A program made the translations under genes and the position numbers. The notes below the pieces were generated by a model, which worked only from the letters and a program-made list of their open reading frames with translations, was not told the DNA's origin and ran no database searches. A stretch of 64,000 nucleotides of DNA from Hyphomicrobiales bacterium (GTDB lineage: Bacteria > Pseudomonadota > Alphaproteobacteria > Rhizobiales > Beijerinckiaceae), in contig UBNE01000003.1 in assembly GCA_900466745.1 (NCBI GenBank), positions 1-64,000 on the forward strand, written 5' to 3'. How positions within the stretch are numbered: the stretch's first letter is position 1; every line of letters starts with the position of its first letter. Below, piece by piece: positions 1 through 11,795 of the stretch.

Positions 1-336
1 GGCTTCGGCGGCCGGGCCGGGGCGGCCCCGGCGAGGGGGCGGGCGCAGCGGGCCGAGGGGGGAGGAAAGGCGTGGTCGTTCATCACCAGCGTCGGGCTCG
101 CTTGCGCGCGGTCCACCGGCAGGGGCGCGCAGTCGTGGCGGACACGGTCAGCATGAAGTTCCAGACGGAACGAAGCAAGCGATTTATGCGTGGCCTTCCG
201 GTTCGGACTGCCTGACGGCTGCGGCTTTCGCGCATCCGGCGCGGCGAAGGGGCCGGGCCGCGACGGAGGCGCTTCCTTGACCTCGCCACAATCGCTTGCG
301 ATGAAAATGAACGTTCATTCTCGTTTCGGGCCGCCC
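1..336. other. Intergenic region before the tetR gene
   Basis: This stretch is very GC-rich (long G/C runs in the first 60 bases) and contains no coding region I can support. A minus-strand ATG at base 83 opens a frame that leaves the window after about 27 codons. It has no clear ribosome binding site and its short sequence resembles nothing I know, so it may or may not be a divergent gene. The right-hand end holds the palindromic operator described separately. Confidence 0.5.
306..319. promoter_or_regulatory. Perfect 14-bp palindrome, probable TetR operator
   Basis: The sequence AATGAACGTTCATT is a perfect inverted repeat ending 17 bases before the ATG chosen for the TetR gene. Dyads of this kind next to tetR/acrR genes are the usual autoregulatory operators of RND pump repressors. 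An ATG at 301 would put the operator inside the coding region, which supports the later start at 337. Binding is inferred from position and symmetry only. Confidence 0.75.
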
Positions 337-990
337 ATGTCGTCATCCGCCGCCGCCATACAGCCCGAAACCACGCTCTCGGAGCGCCATATCCGCATCC
401 TCGACGCCGCCGAGGAGGTCTTCGCGCGGGCCGGCTTCCATGCCGCGACGATGCAGGACGTGGCCGCGGCGGCCGGGATGAGCCCGGGCAATCTCTACCG
501 CTATTTCAGCTCCAAGAACGCGATCATCGCCGGCATGGCGGAGCGCGACCGCACCACCATCGCCGCCGATTTCGCCGCGCTCTGCCCGAGCCGCGGGGCG
601 CTGCTCGACCAGCTCGAGGAGATCGGTCGCAAGCATCTCATCCGCCAGCCCCGCGACAAGGCGGTGATCGCCCTGCAGATCTGGGCGGAAGCAGCCCGCA
701 ACGAGGAGATGGCGCGGATGTGCGCCGGGATCGAGGAAACCCTGATCGGAGGGCTGATTGCCGCGCTGGCGGAAGCCAAGCGGAACGGCGAGCTTCCGGC
801 CGATCTCGACGAGCAGCGCTTCCTGCTGGCGATCTCGATGATGGCCGACGGCTTCTACTGCCGCCGGGCCATCGAGCCGGATTTCGACGCCGTAGCCGGC
901 GGCGAGGTCCTGTTCCGCAGCATGCGCGCTCTGGCGCGCGCCATGCCGCTTCCGGCCGCCGCGGCGCCCGCCACGGAGACGCAGTCGTGA
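337..990 (+). CDS. TetR/AcrR family transcriptional regulator
   Basis: A 217-residue DNA-binding repressor of the usual TetR length. The N-terminal helix-turn-helix (about residues 20-66) reads ILDAAEEVFARAGF, then MQDVAAAAGMSPGNLYRYFSSK, the classic TetR signature. The C-terminal two thirds is the variable ligand-binding domain, so the inducer cannot be predicted. The stop overlaps the GTG start of the adaptor gene by four bases (GTGA), so repressor, adaptor and pump are probably one operon. It most likely represses this operon through the palindrome just upstream. Start 337 was chosen over 190, 301 and 307 because the palindrome lies at 306-319; no strong ribosome binding site precedes any of them. 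Confidence 0.9.
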   Translation: MSSSAAAIQPETTLSERHIRILDAAEEVFARAGFHAATMQDVAAAAGMSPGNLYRYFSSKNAIIAGMAERDRTTIAADFAALCPSRGALLDQLEEIGRKHLIRQPRDKAVIALQIWAEAARNEEMARMCAGIEETLIGGLIAALAEAKRNGELPADLDEQRFLLAISMMADGFYCRRAIEPDFDAVAGGEVLFRSMRALARAMPLPAAAAPATETQS

Positions 991-2201
991 CCCGCGCGCC
1001 CAGCCTCGGACGCCGCCTCGCCGTTGCGGCCGCGCTGACGAAGCTCTTCCTCCCCGTCGCCGGCGCGCTGCCGCCGGCGGCCGTCATCGCGGTTGCGGCG
1101 GGACCGGCCCTGGCCGAGCCCGCGGCCGCGGGACCGTCGGTGACGGTCACCGAAGCCAGGACGACCGAGATCGTCCAGAGCGTCCTCGTCGCCGGCTCGA
1201 TGATCGCGCGCGAGGAGGTGCTGGTCTCGCCGCAGGTCGACGGGCTGTCGATCGTCGCGATCCTCGCCGAGGAAGGCGACCGGGTGGCGCAGGGCCAGGT
1301 GCTCGCCCGCCTCGACCGCACCAGCCTCGACGTGCAGAAGGCCCAGAACGACGCCCAGATCGCCCGCTCCGAAGCCGCCATCGCCCAGGCCAACGCCCAG
1401 ATCGCCGAGGCCGACGCCAATCTGGTGCAGGCCAACAACGCCTTCGACCGGACGAAATCGCTGCGCGACAGCGGCAATGCCAGCGCCGAGACCTATGACC
1501 AGCGCGCCGCCGCCGCCCGTTCGGCCCAGGCCCGCGCCAATTCCGCCCGCCAGGCGCTCGCCATCGCCACGGCCGATCTCGCTCTGGCCAAGGCGCAGGG
1601 CCGCGATATCGAGGTCAGGCTGGCGCGCACCGAGATCAAGGCGCCGCAGGGCGGCATCGTCAGCCGCCGCACGGCCAAGCTCGGCGCGACGGCGAGCATG
1701 CTGCCCACCTCGGAGCCGCTCTACCGGATCATCGCCGACGGCGCCGTCGAGCTGGAGGCGCAGGTCGCCGAGGTCGATATTCCGTCGCTGAAGCCCGGCC
1801 AGCCGGTCGCGGTGATGCCGGCCGGCGCCAAGGAGGCGCTCAAGGGCACGATCCGCCTGATCGCGCCGGAGGTCGACAAGGCCTCGCGGCTCGGCCGCGT
1901 GCGGGTCGCGCTCGACGGCAATCCGCCCGTCGCGATCGGTTCCTTCGCGCGCGGCACCATCGAGACCGGCCGCAAGCACGCGGTGACGCTGCCGCTCTCG
2001 GCCATCACCTATACGCGCAGCGGGCCGACGGTGCAGACCGTCAAGGACGGCAAGATCGCGACCCGCAAGGTCACGCTCGGCCTCAGCGGCGGCGGGCGGG
2101 CCGAGATCGCCACGGGACTTGCCGCGGGCGAGACGGTGGTGGCGCGCGCCGGCACCTTCGTGCGCGACGGCGACCTGATCACGCCGGTCGCGATGAACTG
2201 A
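987..2201 (+). CDS. RND efflux pump periplasmic adaptor subunit (MFP)
   Basis: About 404 residues, forming the periplasmic link between an inner-membrane RND pump and an outer-membrane channel. A signal peptide (residues 1 to about 43, ending in GPALA) leads into a biotinyl-lipoyl-like half (VSPQVDGLSIVAILAEEGDRV). An alpha-helical hairpin rich in Ala, Gln and Arg follows, then the second lipoyl half (RTEIKAPQGGIVSRR) and beta-barrel and membrane-proximal domains. The GTG start at 987 overlaps the TetR stop, implying translational coupling. The pump gene follows after 11 bases. No outer-membrane factor gene is present here, so a TolC-type channel must be encoded elsewhere. Substrate unknown. 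Confidence 0.9.
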   Translation: MTRAPSLGRRLAVAAALTKLFLPVAGALPPAAVIAVAAGPALAEPAAAGPSVTVTEARTTEIVQSVLVAGSMIAREEVLVSPQVDGLSIVAILAEEGDRVAQGQVLARLDRTSLDVQKAQNDAQIARSEAAIAQANAQIAEADANLVQANNAFDRTKSLRDSGNASAETYDQRAAAARSAQARANSARQALAIATADLALAKAQGRDIEVRLARTEIKAPQGGIVSRRTAKLGATASMLPTSEPLYRIIADGAVELEAQVAEVDIPSLKPGQPVAVMPAGAKEALKGTIRLIAPEVDKASRLGRVRVALDGNPPVAIGSFARGTIETGRKHAVTLPLSAITYTRSGPTVQTVKDGKIATRKVTLGLSGGGRAEIATGLAAGETVVARAGTFVRDGDLITPVAMN

Positions 2202-2212
2202 CGGGCCGGGCG

Positions 2213-5200
2213 ATGCGCATCAATTTCTCCGCCTGGTCGATCCGAAAGCCGGTTCCCGCGATCCTGCTCTTCGTCGTGCTGTGCGTGCTCGGCCTGCTCG
2301 CCTTCTCGAAGCTGCCGGTGACGCGCTTCCCGAACATCGACATCCCGCTGATCTCGGTGACGGTGACGCAGTCGGGCGCCGCCCCGGCGGAGCTCGAGAG
2401 CCAGGTCACCAAGCGCGTCGAGGATTCGGTCGCCAATGTTCCCGGCGTCAAGCACGTCACCTCGACGCTGACCGACGGCCAGTCGCTGACGCTGATCGAG
2501 TTCCGGCTCGAAACCAACACCGATCGCGCCGTCAACGACGTCAAGGACGCCATCGCCAAGATCCGGGCCGATCTGCCGCTCACCATCGACGAGCCGGTGA
2601 TCCAGCGCATCGATGTCGAGGGCCAGTCGATCCTGACCTATGGCGCAGCCTCGCCCGGCATGACGCTGGAGCAGCTCTCCTGGCATGTCGACGATGTCAT
2701 CGCGCGCGAATTGCAGGGGCTCAAGGGCGTCGGCCGGGTCGAGCGCTATGGTGGCGTCGATCGTGAGATCCGGATCTCACTCGATCCCGACCGGCTGCTG
2801 GCGCTCGGCATCACCGCCGGCGAGGTCAACCGGCAGGTGCGGGCGACCAATGTCGACCTCGCCGGCGGGCGCGGCGAGGTCGGCGGACAGGAGCAGGCGA
2901 TCCGCACGCTCGCCGGCGCGAAGACGGTCGCCGATCTGGCCGAGACCAAGATCACGCTCAGCGGCGGCCGCGAGGTCCGGCTGAAGGATCTCGGCCGCGT
3001 CGAGGATTCCAATTCCGAGCCGCGCGCCTTCGGCCGCCTCAACAAGAACCCGGTCGTCACCTTCGCCGTGTTCCGCTCGAAGGGCTCGAGCGAGCTTTCG
3101 GTGAAGGAGGTCGTGCAGCAGCGCATCGACGAGCTCAACAAGCGCTATCCCGACATCAGGATCACGCCGATCGACGACGCCGTCGCCTATACCCACGGCA
3201 ACTACAAGGCGGCGATGGAGACGCTGCTGGAGGGCGCGGCGCTCGCCGTCATCGTCGTCTTCCTGTTCCTGCGCAACTGGCGCGCCACGCTGATCACCGC
3301 GATCGCGCTGCCGCTCTCGGCCATCCCGACCTTCTGGGCGATGGAGCTGATGGGCTTCTCGCTCAACCTCGTCAGCCTGCTCGGCATCACGCTGGTCACC
3401 GGCATCCTGGTCGATGATGCGATCGTCGAGATCGAGAACATCGTCCGGCACATGAAGATGGGCAAATCGCCCTATCGCGCCGCGATGGAGGCGGCCGACG
3501 AGATCGGGCTCGCCGTCATCGCGATCACGCTGACCATCGTCGCGATCTTCGCGCCGGTCTCCTTCATGGGCGGCATCGCCGGGCAGTATTTCCGCCAGTT
3601 CGGCCTGACCGTCGCGGTCGCCGTGCTGTTCTCGCTTTTGGTGGCGCGGCTGATCACGCCGATGATGGCCGCCTATCTGATGCGGCCGGTGAAACATGCC
3701 GACGCCAGGGACGGCGCCATCATGGGCGCCTATGTCGGGCTGCTGAAGAGTACGCTGAAGCGGCGGCGCATCCCGTTCTTCCCGCGCTTCGACGGCTCGG
3801 GCGGGTGGCGGACGCTGCCGTTCAACACGGCCTATGCGACGCTGATCATCGGCTTCCTCTTCCTGTTCGGCTCGATCCAGGCGACGCAGCTCCTGCCGAC
3901 CGGCTTTGTCCCGGACGAGGACACCTCGCGCGTCGTCGCCTCGGTCGAATTGCCGCCGGGCGCCACGCTCGACGACACCGCCGCCACCACCGACCGCATC
4001 GTCGACGCGCTGGAGACCATCCCCGAGGTGCGCGACGTCTTCGTGCTCGGCGGCTCCTCGCCGACGGGCCAGCGCGAGGTGCGGCGCGCCGCCGTCTTCA
4101 TCCTGCTCAAACCCAAGGCTGAGCGCGATATCCGGCAGAAGGAGCTCAAGGTCACCATCGCGGACAAGCTCGCCAGCGTGCCCGATGTCCGTGCCTGGTA
4201 CGTCAACGAGCGCGGCGAGCGCGAGATGGCCTTCTCGCTTCTCTCCAAGGACGGCGATGCGCTCGACGCGGCGGTGGCGAAGATCGAGGCGCGGATGCGC
4301 CAGGTCGACGGTTATCTCAACGTCGCGACCGCCGGCTCGCTGAGCCGGCCGGAGCTGCGCGTCACGCCGAAGCTGGAGGAGGCCGCCAATCTCGGCGTCA
4401 CGCCGGAGGCGATCTCGGAAGCCGTGCGCGTCGCGACCATCGGCGATGTCGGCGCCAACCTCGCCAAGTTCAACGCCGGCGACCGACAGGTGCCGATCCG
4501 GGTGCAGCTCGACGAGGCGGCGCGCACCGATATGCGCAACATAGCGGCGCTGCGCGTCACCAATGCCAGCGGCGTCTCGATCCCGCTCACCGCCGTCGCC
4601 GATGTCGGCTTCGGCGAGGGCCCGAGCTCGATCGACCGCTACGACCGGCTGCGCCGCGCCCAGATCGGCGCCGACCTGAAGCGCGGCTTCGAGCTCGGAA
4701 CGGCGCAGGACGTGTTCGAGGAGATCGTCAAGGAGGTCGGGCTGCCGGCCGGCGTCCGCGTCGCCGCGACCGGCGATGCCGAGATCCAGGGCGAGGTCGT
4801 CGACGGCTTCATCACCGCGATGACGACCGGCCTGATGCTGGTGCTGGCGGTGCTGATCCTGCTGTTCGGCTCGGTCTTCCAGCCGATCACCATCCTGCTC
4901 TCGCTGCCGCTCTCCTTCGGCGGCGTGGTGATCGCGCTGCTCGCGACGCACAACGCCGTCTCGATGCCGGTCTATATCGGGCTGCTGATGCTGATGGGCA
5001 TCGTCACCAAGAACGCGATCATGCTGGTCGATTTCGCGGTGGAGGAGGTCGGCCGCGGCAAGGACCGGATGACGGCGCTGCTCGAGGCCGGCCGCAAGCG
5101 GGCCCGCCCGATCCTGATGACGACCATCGCCATGGCGGCGGGCATGATGCCCTCGGCCTATGGCGTCGGCGACGGCGGCGAGTTCCGCGCGCCGATGGCG

Positions 5201-5437
5201 ATCGCGGTGATCGGCGGGCTGATCGTCTCGACGGTGCTCTCGCTCGTCTTCGTGCCGTCCTTCTATGCGGTGATGGACGATCTCTCGCAGCTCGTCGGGC
5301 GCCTGTTCGGCCGCTTCTTCAGCAAGGCCGAGGACGAAAGCACCTGGGAGCCGATCCACGAGGCCGAGCACGCCACGCCGGGCGCCGCGACGGCGGAGGC
5401 GATGGGCCGCAAGATGCCGCGGCTCGCGGCGGAGTGA
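2213..5437 (+). CDS. RND family efflux transporter permease
   Basis: A 1074-residue inner-membrane proton-driven pump of the AcrB/MexB/HAE1 superfamily, of normal length. It shows the duplicated architecture: a first membrane helix (AILLFVVLCVLGLLAF), a large periplasmic loop, a helix block around residues 340-490, a second periplasmic loop and a final helix block. The proton-relay aspartates are D401 and D402 in GILVDDAIVEIEN, and the matching lysine is in GIVTKNAIMLVDF. It completes the tetR-adaptor-pump operon and ends at a GC hairpin shared with the convergent EamA gene. The family exports drugs, solvents or lipophilic compounds; the substrate cannot be read from sequence. Confidence 0.93.
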   Translation: MRINFSAWSIRKPVPAILLFVVLCVLGLLAFSKLPVTRFPNIDIPLISVTVTQSGAAPAELESQVTKRVEDSVANVPGVKHVTSTLTDGQSLTLIEFRLETNTDRAVNDVKDAIAKIRADLPLTIDEPVIQRIDVEGQSILTYGAASPGMTLEQLSWHVDDVIARELQGLKGVGRVERYGGVDREIRISLDPDRLLALGITAGEVNRQVRATNVDLAGGRGEVGGQEQAIRTLAGAKTVADLAETKITLSGGREVRLKDLGRVEDSNSEPRAFGRLNKNPVVTFAVFRSKGSSELSVKEVVQQRIDELNKRYPDIRITPIDDAVAYTHGNYKAAMETLLEGAALAVIVVFLFLRNWRATLITAIALPLSAIPTFWAMELMGFSLNLVSLLGITLVTGILVDDAIVEIENIVRHMKMGKSPYRAAMEAADEIGLAVIAITLTIVAIFAPVSFMGGIAGQYFRQFGLTVAVAVLFSLLVARLITPMMAAYLMRPVKHADARDGAIMGAYVGLLKSTLKRRRIPFFPRFDGSGGWRTLPFNTAYATLIIGFLFLFGSIQATQLLPTGFVPDEDTSRVVASVELPPGATLDDTAATTDRIVDALETIPEVRDVFVLGGSSPTGQREVRRAAVFILLKPKAERDIRQKELKVTIADKLASVPDVRAWYVNERGEREMAFSLLSKDGDALDAAVAKIEARMRQVDGYLNVATAGSLSRPELRVTPKLEEAANLGVTPEAISEAVRVATIGDVGANLAKFNAGDRQVPIRVQLDEAARTDMRNIAALRVTNASGVSIPLTAVADVGFGEGPSSIDRYDRLRRAQIGADLKRGFELGTAQDVFEEIVKEVGLPAGVRVAATGDAEIQGEVVDGFITAMTTGLMLVLAVLILLFGSVFQPITILLSLPLSFGGVVIALLATHNAVSMPVYIGLLMLMGIVTKNAIMLVDFAVEEVGRGKDRMTALLEAGRKRARPILMTTIAMAAGMMPSAYGVGDGGEFRAPMAIAVIGGLIVSTVLSLVFVPSFYAVMDDLSQLVGRLFGRFFSKAEDESTWEPIHEAEHATPGAATAEAMGRKMPRLAAE

Positions 5438-5442
5438 GCGAG

Positions 5443-5460
5443 GGCCGGGCGCCGGCCTTT
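5443..5460. terminator. GC-rich hairpin between convergent genes
   Basis: GGCCGG-GCG-CCGGCC forms a perfect 6-bp stem followed by TTT on the plus strand. It lies in the 22-bp gap between the convergent RND permease and EamA genes, so it probably terminates the plus-strand transcript and perhaps the minus one. The short T run makes this a moderate call. Confidence 0.5.
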
Positions 5461-6365
5461 CAGCCGCGCCGCACCATCAGCACCGCCGCCAGGATGGCGA
5501 CGCCGCCGAAGGTCTGCAGCGGCGTCGGCTGTTCGCCGAAGATCGCCCAGGCGGCGAGCACGCTGACCAAAGCCGGCCAGACCATGACCAGCGAGGCGGC
5601 TCCGGCGCCGTAGCTGCCGAGCGCGAGCGTGATCAGGCCCTGGCCGAGCGCGTGCGAGACGAGGCCGAGACCGATCACCGCGAGCCAGCCCTGCAAGCTC
5701 GCCGGCAGGATCTGCTCGCGCAGGGCCAGCGCGGCGAGCAGGCAGAAGGCGGCGCAGACGAGGCTGGAGATCAGGCTGACCAGACCGGCATCGGCATGGT
5801 GGCGCGCCCGGCCGACGGCGAGGATATAGGCGGCGTAGGACATCGCCGCGCCGAAGGCGAGGGAATCGCCGAACAGATTGCCGGATGCGGCGGGGTTGCC
5901 GGTGAATTTCGGCAGCACCAGCAGGAGCGCGCCGGCGATCGCCAGCATCAGCGCGCCGAGAATGCGGCGAGACGGCCTGTCGCCGAGGAACAGCCAGCCG
6001 CCGAGAACGACGCCGACCGGGGCGAGATTGCCGAGCAGCGAGGCGTTGGCGATCGTGGTGTAGCCGAGCGAGCCGTTATAGAGCGCGACATCGACGCCGA
6101 AGGCCAGCCCGGCCAGCGCGATCGCGCCGAAGGCGCCGCCGCGCAGCGGCTTCCGGCGGGAGGGCCCGCGCCGCTCGAACGCGGTCCAGGCGAACAGGAC
6201 GGGCATGGCGAAGACCATCCGCCAGAAGCCGGCGGCGGCCGGGCCGACATCGCCGAGGCGCACGAAGATGCCGGAGAAGCCGATGAAGGTCGCGCCCGCG
6301 AGCAGCGCGGCGAACATGGCGAAGGCCGGCGAGGCCGGGCGGACGGGAATGGCGGGAGCGGACAT
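5460..6365 (-). CDS. DMT superfamily (EamA) transporter
   Basis: A 301-residue integral membrane protein with about ten hydrophobic segments arranged as two EamA repeats. The first includes FAALLAGATFIGFSGIFVRLG and the second LIFSSLVCAAF-type helices and a C-terminal VAILAAVLMV. Members export amino acids, nucleosides or other metabolites. Its start faces the LysR gene across a 177-bp divergent promoter region, the classic arrangement in which the LysR protein controls both genes. Length is normal for the family. Substrate unknown. Confidence 0.88.
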   Translation of the reverse strand: MSAPAIPVRPASPAFAMFAALLAGATFIGFSGIFVRLGDVGPAAAGFWRMVFAMPVLFAWTAFERRGPSRRKPLRGGAFGAIALAGLAFGVDVALYNGSLGYTTIANASLLGNLAPVGVVLGGWLFLGDRPSRRILGALMLAIAGALLLVLPKFTGNPAASGNLFGDSLAFGAAMSYAAYILAVGRARHHADAGLVSLISSLVCAAFCLLAALALREQILPASLQGWLAVIGLGLVSHALGQGLITLALGSYGAGAASLVMVWPALVSVLAAWAIFGEQPTPLQTFGGVAILAAVLMVRRG

Positions 6366-6542
6366 GGTCGACAGCTTCTGCGCCGGCGGCCTGACCCGGA
6401 GAGCTTCCTTCGCCCTCCCGCATCGGCCGGCCTGCCGCTTCCGCGCTGCTATAGAGCGCTTTCTGGCATTGGAAAAACGGATTATATTGATTCAGCCATT
6501 CTTAAAATCGATGGACGATCTGCGTCTCGCGGAGGCTCCCTG
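6366..6542. promoter_or_regulatory. Divergent promoter region, EamA / LysR
   Basis: The 177 bp between the divergent EamA and LysR starts contain the only AT-rich stretch nearby (about 6456-6510, including GGATTATATTGATTC). It probably holds both promoters and the LysR binding site. I could not identify a convincing T-N11-A dyad, so no operator is called. Confidence 0.45.
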
Positions 6543-7409
6543 ATGAACGGTCATTTCGACCTCGCCGCGCTCGGCATGCTGGTCGCGGTCGCCGAGGCCG
6601 GCGGCTTCACCGCGGCGAGCGCGCGGCTCGGCCGCACGCAATCGGCGATCTCGGTGCGCATCCAGGAGCTGGAGCGCCAGCTCGGCCACAAGCTGCTGGA
6701 GCGCTCGCGGCGCGGCGTCACGCCGACCGATGCCGGCGAGCGCCTGATCGCCCATGCCAGGCGCCTGCTCGCGGTCGAGCGCGAGGCGCTGGCCGATCTC
6801 GGCGGCGCGACCCCGTCCGGGCGGCTGCGCATCGGCGTTCCCGACGACTATATGGACGCCTATCTCAGGCCGCTGATCGCGCGCTTCGCGGTGGAGCATC
6901 CCAAGGTCGAGCTCGAGGTGCATTGCGACCTGTCGCGATGGATCGAGCCGGCGCTCAAGGCGGGCGAGCTCGATCTCGCCGTGGTGTCGCAGGATCCGAG
7001 CCGGCCGGTGGGCGAGGTGCTGCGGCGCGAGCCGATGATCTGGGTGGCGGCGCGCGGGCATCGGCCGGAATTGCAGGAGACGCTGCCGCTCGCCCTGTTC
7101 TCCGAGGGCTGCCGGGCGCGCGCGCGCATCCTCGCGGCGCTCAACGGCGCCGGCAAGCCCTATCGGCTGGTGTTCTCCTGCTCGCACACCTCCGGCGTGC
7201 TCTCGGCGGTGGAGGGCGGTTTCTGCGTCACGGCGATCACCGAGAGCGCGGTGCCGCCCTCGCTGCGCCGCCTCGGCGCGGCGGAGGGGCTGCCGCCGCT
7301 GTTCGAGCTCACCGTCGGCCTGCTGATGGCGCCGCGGCCGGGGCTGGCGGCGCAGCGCTTCGCGGATGCCCTGCGCGAGGAGATGAGCGCTTTCCGCGCG
7401 GCGGCGTGA
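6543..7409 (+). CDS. LysR family transcriptional regulator
   Basis: About 288 residues, the normal LysR length. The N-terminal winged helix (residues 5-64) reads LGMLVAVAEAGGFTAASARLGRTQSAISVRIQELE, a textbook LysR helix-turn-helix. The C-terminal part is a periplasmic-binding-protein-like effector domain beginning at GRLRIGVPDDY. The ATG at 6543 follows a GCGGAGG motif. Transcribed divergently from the EamA transporter, it likely senses that transporter's substrate and controls its gene. The region downstream to obgE carries a palindromic repeat. Confidence 0.92.
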   Translation: MNGHFDLAALGMLVAVAEAGGFTAASARLGRTQSAISVRIQELERQLGHKLLERSRRGVTPTDAGERLIAHARRLLAVEREALADLGGATPSGRLRIGVPDDYMDAYLRPLIARFAVEHPKVELEVHCDLSRWIEPALKAGELDLAVVSQDPSRPVGEVLRREPMIWVAARGHRPELQETLPLALFSEGCRARARILAALNGAGKPYRLVFSCSHTSGVLSAVEGGFCVTAITESAVPPSLRRLGAAEGLPPLFELTVGLLMAPRPGLAAQRFADALREEMSAFRAAA

Positions 7410-7472
7410 CGTGACGCATTGCCCGGCAGCCTGCATGGGCCTAAAGCCTAAGGAACCCTATTCCCCTCTGGC

Positions 7473-7573
7473 GTCATCCCGGGCGTAGCGTGGCGGAGAC
7501 CCGGGATCCATGCCGGAACGGTTCAGGCCTGGATCCCGGATCGGCGCCGCTGACGCGGCTTGTCCGGGATGAC
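7473..7573. repeat. Palindromic intergenic repeat, copy 1
   Basis: An imperfect palindrome about 100 bp long, bounded by GTCATCCCGG at the left and its exact complement CCGGGATGAC at the right. It has an inner inverted pair GGATCCATGCC / GGCCTGGATCC. Related copies occur at 18385, 19584, 26432 and 49580. A TTTTT run at 7581-7585 follows, so it could terminate lysR transcription before obgE. Confidence 0.8.
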
Positions 7574-7587
7574 GGCGGAATTTTTGA

Positions 7588-8643
<1,056 letters not shown>

Positions 8644-8656
8644 GCCTTCGCCGGTC

Positions 8657-8685
8657 CGCGGCCCCGAAACCCGGGAGCGGCCGCG
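8657..8685. terminator. Hairpin between convergent obgE and aldolase genes
   Basis: CGCGGCC and GGCCGCG form a perfect 7-bp stem around a 15-base loop in the 43-bp gap between two convergent stop codons. It probably serves both transcripts; there is no long T run. Confidence 0.45.
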
Positions 8686-8686
8686 C

Positions 8687-9823
8687 TCAGGTCACGGCGC
8701 CGCGCGCCGCGACCGGCCAGACCGCCTCGACATGGGCGTCCGGGCCGTGCAGGCCGCGCACGCAGACATACCAGTCGTGCAGGTTCACGGTCGGGTCGCA
8801 ATGGCCCGGGATCAGCAGCACGCGGTCGCCGCGATGCGGCAGGGCGATCGGGTCGCCGGTCAGGATGCCGTGCTCGTCGGAGGGCTTGGTGTAGATCGCG
8901 CCCTCGCGCTGGAACGGCACCGGCATGCCGGAATCGACCGCCGCGCTCTTGTGCCCCGCGTCGAGGATGGCGCGGTCCGGCACCGGCTTGCTCATCACGC
9001 CGGCGAGGATGAAGAGCGCGTGCTCGAAGCTGCGGAAGGGCGAGCCGTCGGCCTGGCGGTTGCGGGCATAATCGGCATCCATGAAGATGTAGGAGCCGCA
9101 CTGCAATTCGTTCCAGATGCCCGACTGCGTCTCGAGCTCGTAGGTGCCGGTGCCGGCGCCGCTGATGATCGGGCATTCGAGGCCGGCCTGGGCGAGGCGC
9201 TCGGCGGTGTTGCGCGCGGCGAGGCCGGCGCGCTCGATCGCCTCGCTGCGCTCGTCGATCGAGCGCATGTGCTGGGCGGCGCCGTGATAGGCCTGGAGCC
9301 CGGCGAAGCGCAGCGTGTTCGAGCGCGCGACCGCCTCGGCCACGCGCACCGCCGCTTCGCCCGGCGCGACACCGCAACGGCGCCCGCCGACATCGATCTC
9401 GACCATGACGTCGAGCACCACGTCGTGGCGGGCGGCGGCCTCGGCCGCGTCGCGCACGCCGTCGGGATGGTCGACGCAGAGGCCGATCCGTGCGGTGCGG
9501 GCGAGGATGGCGAGGCGGTCGAGCTTGGCGGGGCTGGCGATCTCGTTGGTCACCAGCACGTCGCCGACGCCGCCGGCGACGAGGATTTCCGCCTCCGAAA
9601 CCTTCTGGCAGCACTGCCCGACGGCGCCATGGGCGATCTGACGCAGCGCGATCTCCGGGCTCTTATGCGTCTTGGCGTGGGGGCGCAGGCGGATGCCGCG
9701 CGCTTCGCTGAAAGCCGCCATGGCGACGAGGTTGCGCTCGAAGGCGTCCAGATCCAGCACCAGGGCAGGGGTGTCGATTTCGGCAAAGCTCTGGCCCGGC
9801 TGCGCCGGCGGGGTGGAAGGCAT
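8687..9823 (-). CDS. D-threonine aldolase / DSD1-type fold-III PLP enzyme
   Basis: A 378-residue cytoplasmic enzyme of the alanine-racemase fold that cleaves or dehydrates D-3-hydroxy amino acids (D-threonine aldolase, D-serine or hydroxyaspartate dehydratase group). It starts with DTPALVLDLDAFERN. The PLP-binding lysine is K51 in RPHAKTHKS, the phosphate-binding loop is GAGTGTYE, and the C-terminal metal ligands are H341 and D343 in PGHCDPTVNLHDWYV. The ATG at 9823 has a good AGGAGA ribosome binding site; the open frame extends far upstream but is not coding there. It is divergent from an ABC exporter across a heptamer repeat. The exact substrate is not determinable. Confidence 0.85.
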   Translation of the reverse strand: MPSTPPAQPGQSFAEIDTPALVLDLDAFERNLVAMAAFSEARGIRLRPHAKTHKSPEIALRQIAHGAVGQCCQKVSEAEILVAGGVGDVLVTNEIASPAKLDRLAILARTARIGLCVDHPDGVRDAAEAAARHDVVLDVMVEIDVGGRRCGVAPGEAAVRVAEAVARSNTLRFAGLQAYHGAAQHMRSIDERSEAIERAGLAARNTAERLAQAGLECPIISGAGTGTYELETQSGIWNELQCGSYIFMDADYARNRQADGSPFRSFEHALFILAGVMSKPVPDRAILDAGHKSAAVDSGMPVPFQREGAIYTKPSDEHGILTGDPIALPHRGDRVLLIPGHCDPTVNLHDWYVCVRGLHGPDAHVEAVWPVAARGAVT

Positions 9824-9885
9824 GGAGTCTCCTGAGTCGTTGCGCCCATGGGATGACAGCTTCGTGTCGGGAGCAAGACCCTGTG

Positions 9886-9958
9886 GGCGAGTGGCGAGTA
9901 GCGAATGGCGAATGGCGAATGGGTGGCGCGAAGCCACTCGCCACTCGCCATTCGCCAT
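9886..9958. repeat. Heptamer (GGCGAAT/GGCGAGT) tandem repeat forming a hairpin
   Basis: Five tandem heptamers of GGCGAGT, AGCGAAT or GGCGAAT type run from 9886 to 9920. They are followed by the complementary units (ACTCGCC twice, then ATTCGCC) from about 9935, so the element can fold into a long imperfect hairpin. It lies in the divergent spacer between the aldolase and ABC exporter genes and ends about 15 bp before the exporter start. Confidence 0.8.
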
Positions 9959-9973
9959 GTTACGTCGCCGCCC

Positions 9974-11794
<1,821 letters not shown>

Positions 11795-11795
11795 G

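Noticed and set aside
1..83. Possible minus-strand gene divergent from tetR starting at base 83
   Set aside because: Only about 27 codons are visible, with no ribosome binding site and no recognisable sequence.
2777..5371. A very long open frame (864 codons) antisense to the RND permease
   Set aside because: Its translation is dominated by Asp, Arg and His and is a typical high-GC antisense shadow; the plus strand encodes a complete, conserved RND pump.
9886..9958. Heptamer array considered as a CRISPR array
   Set aside because: Units are seven bases with no spacers and the second half is the reverse complement of the first; no cas genes are present.
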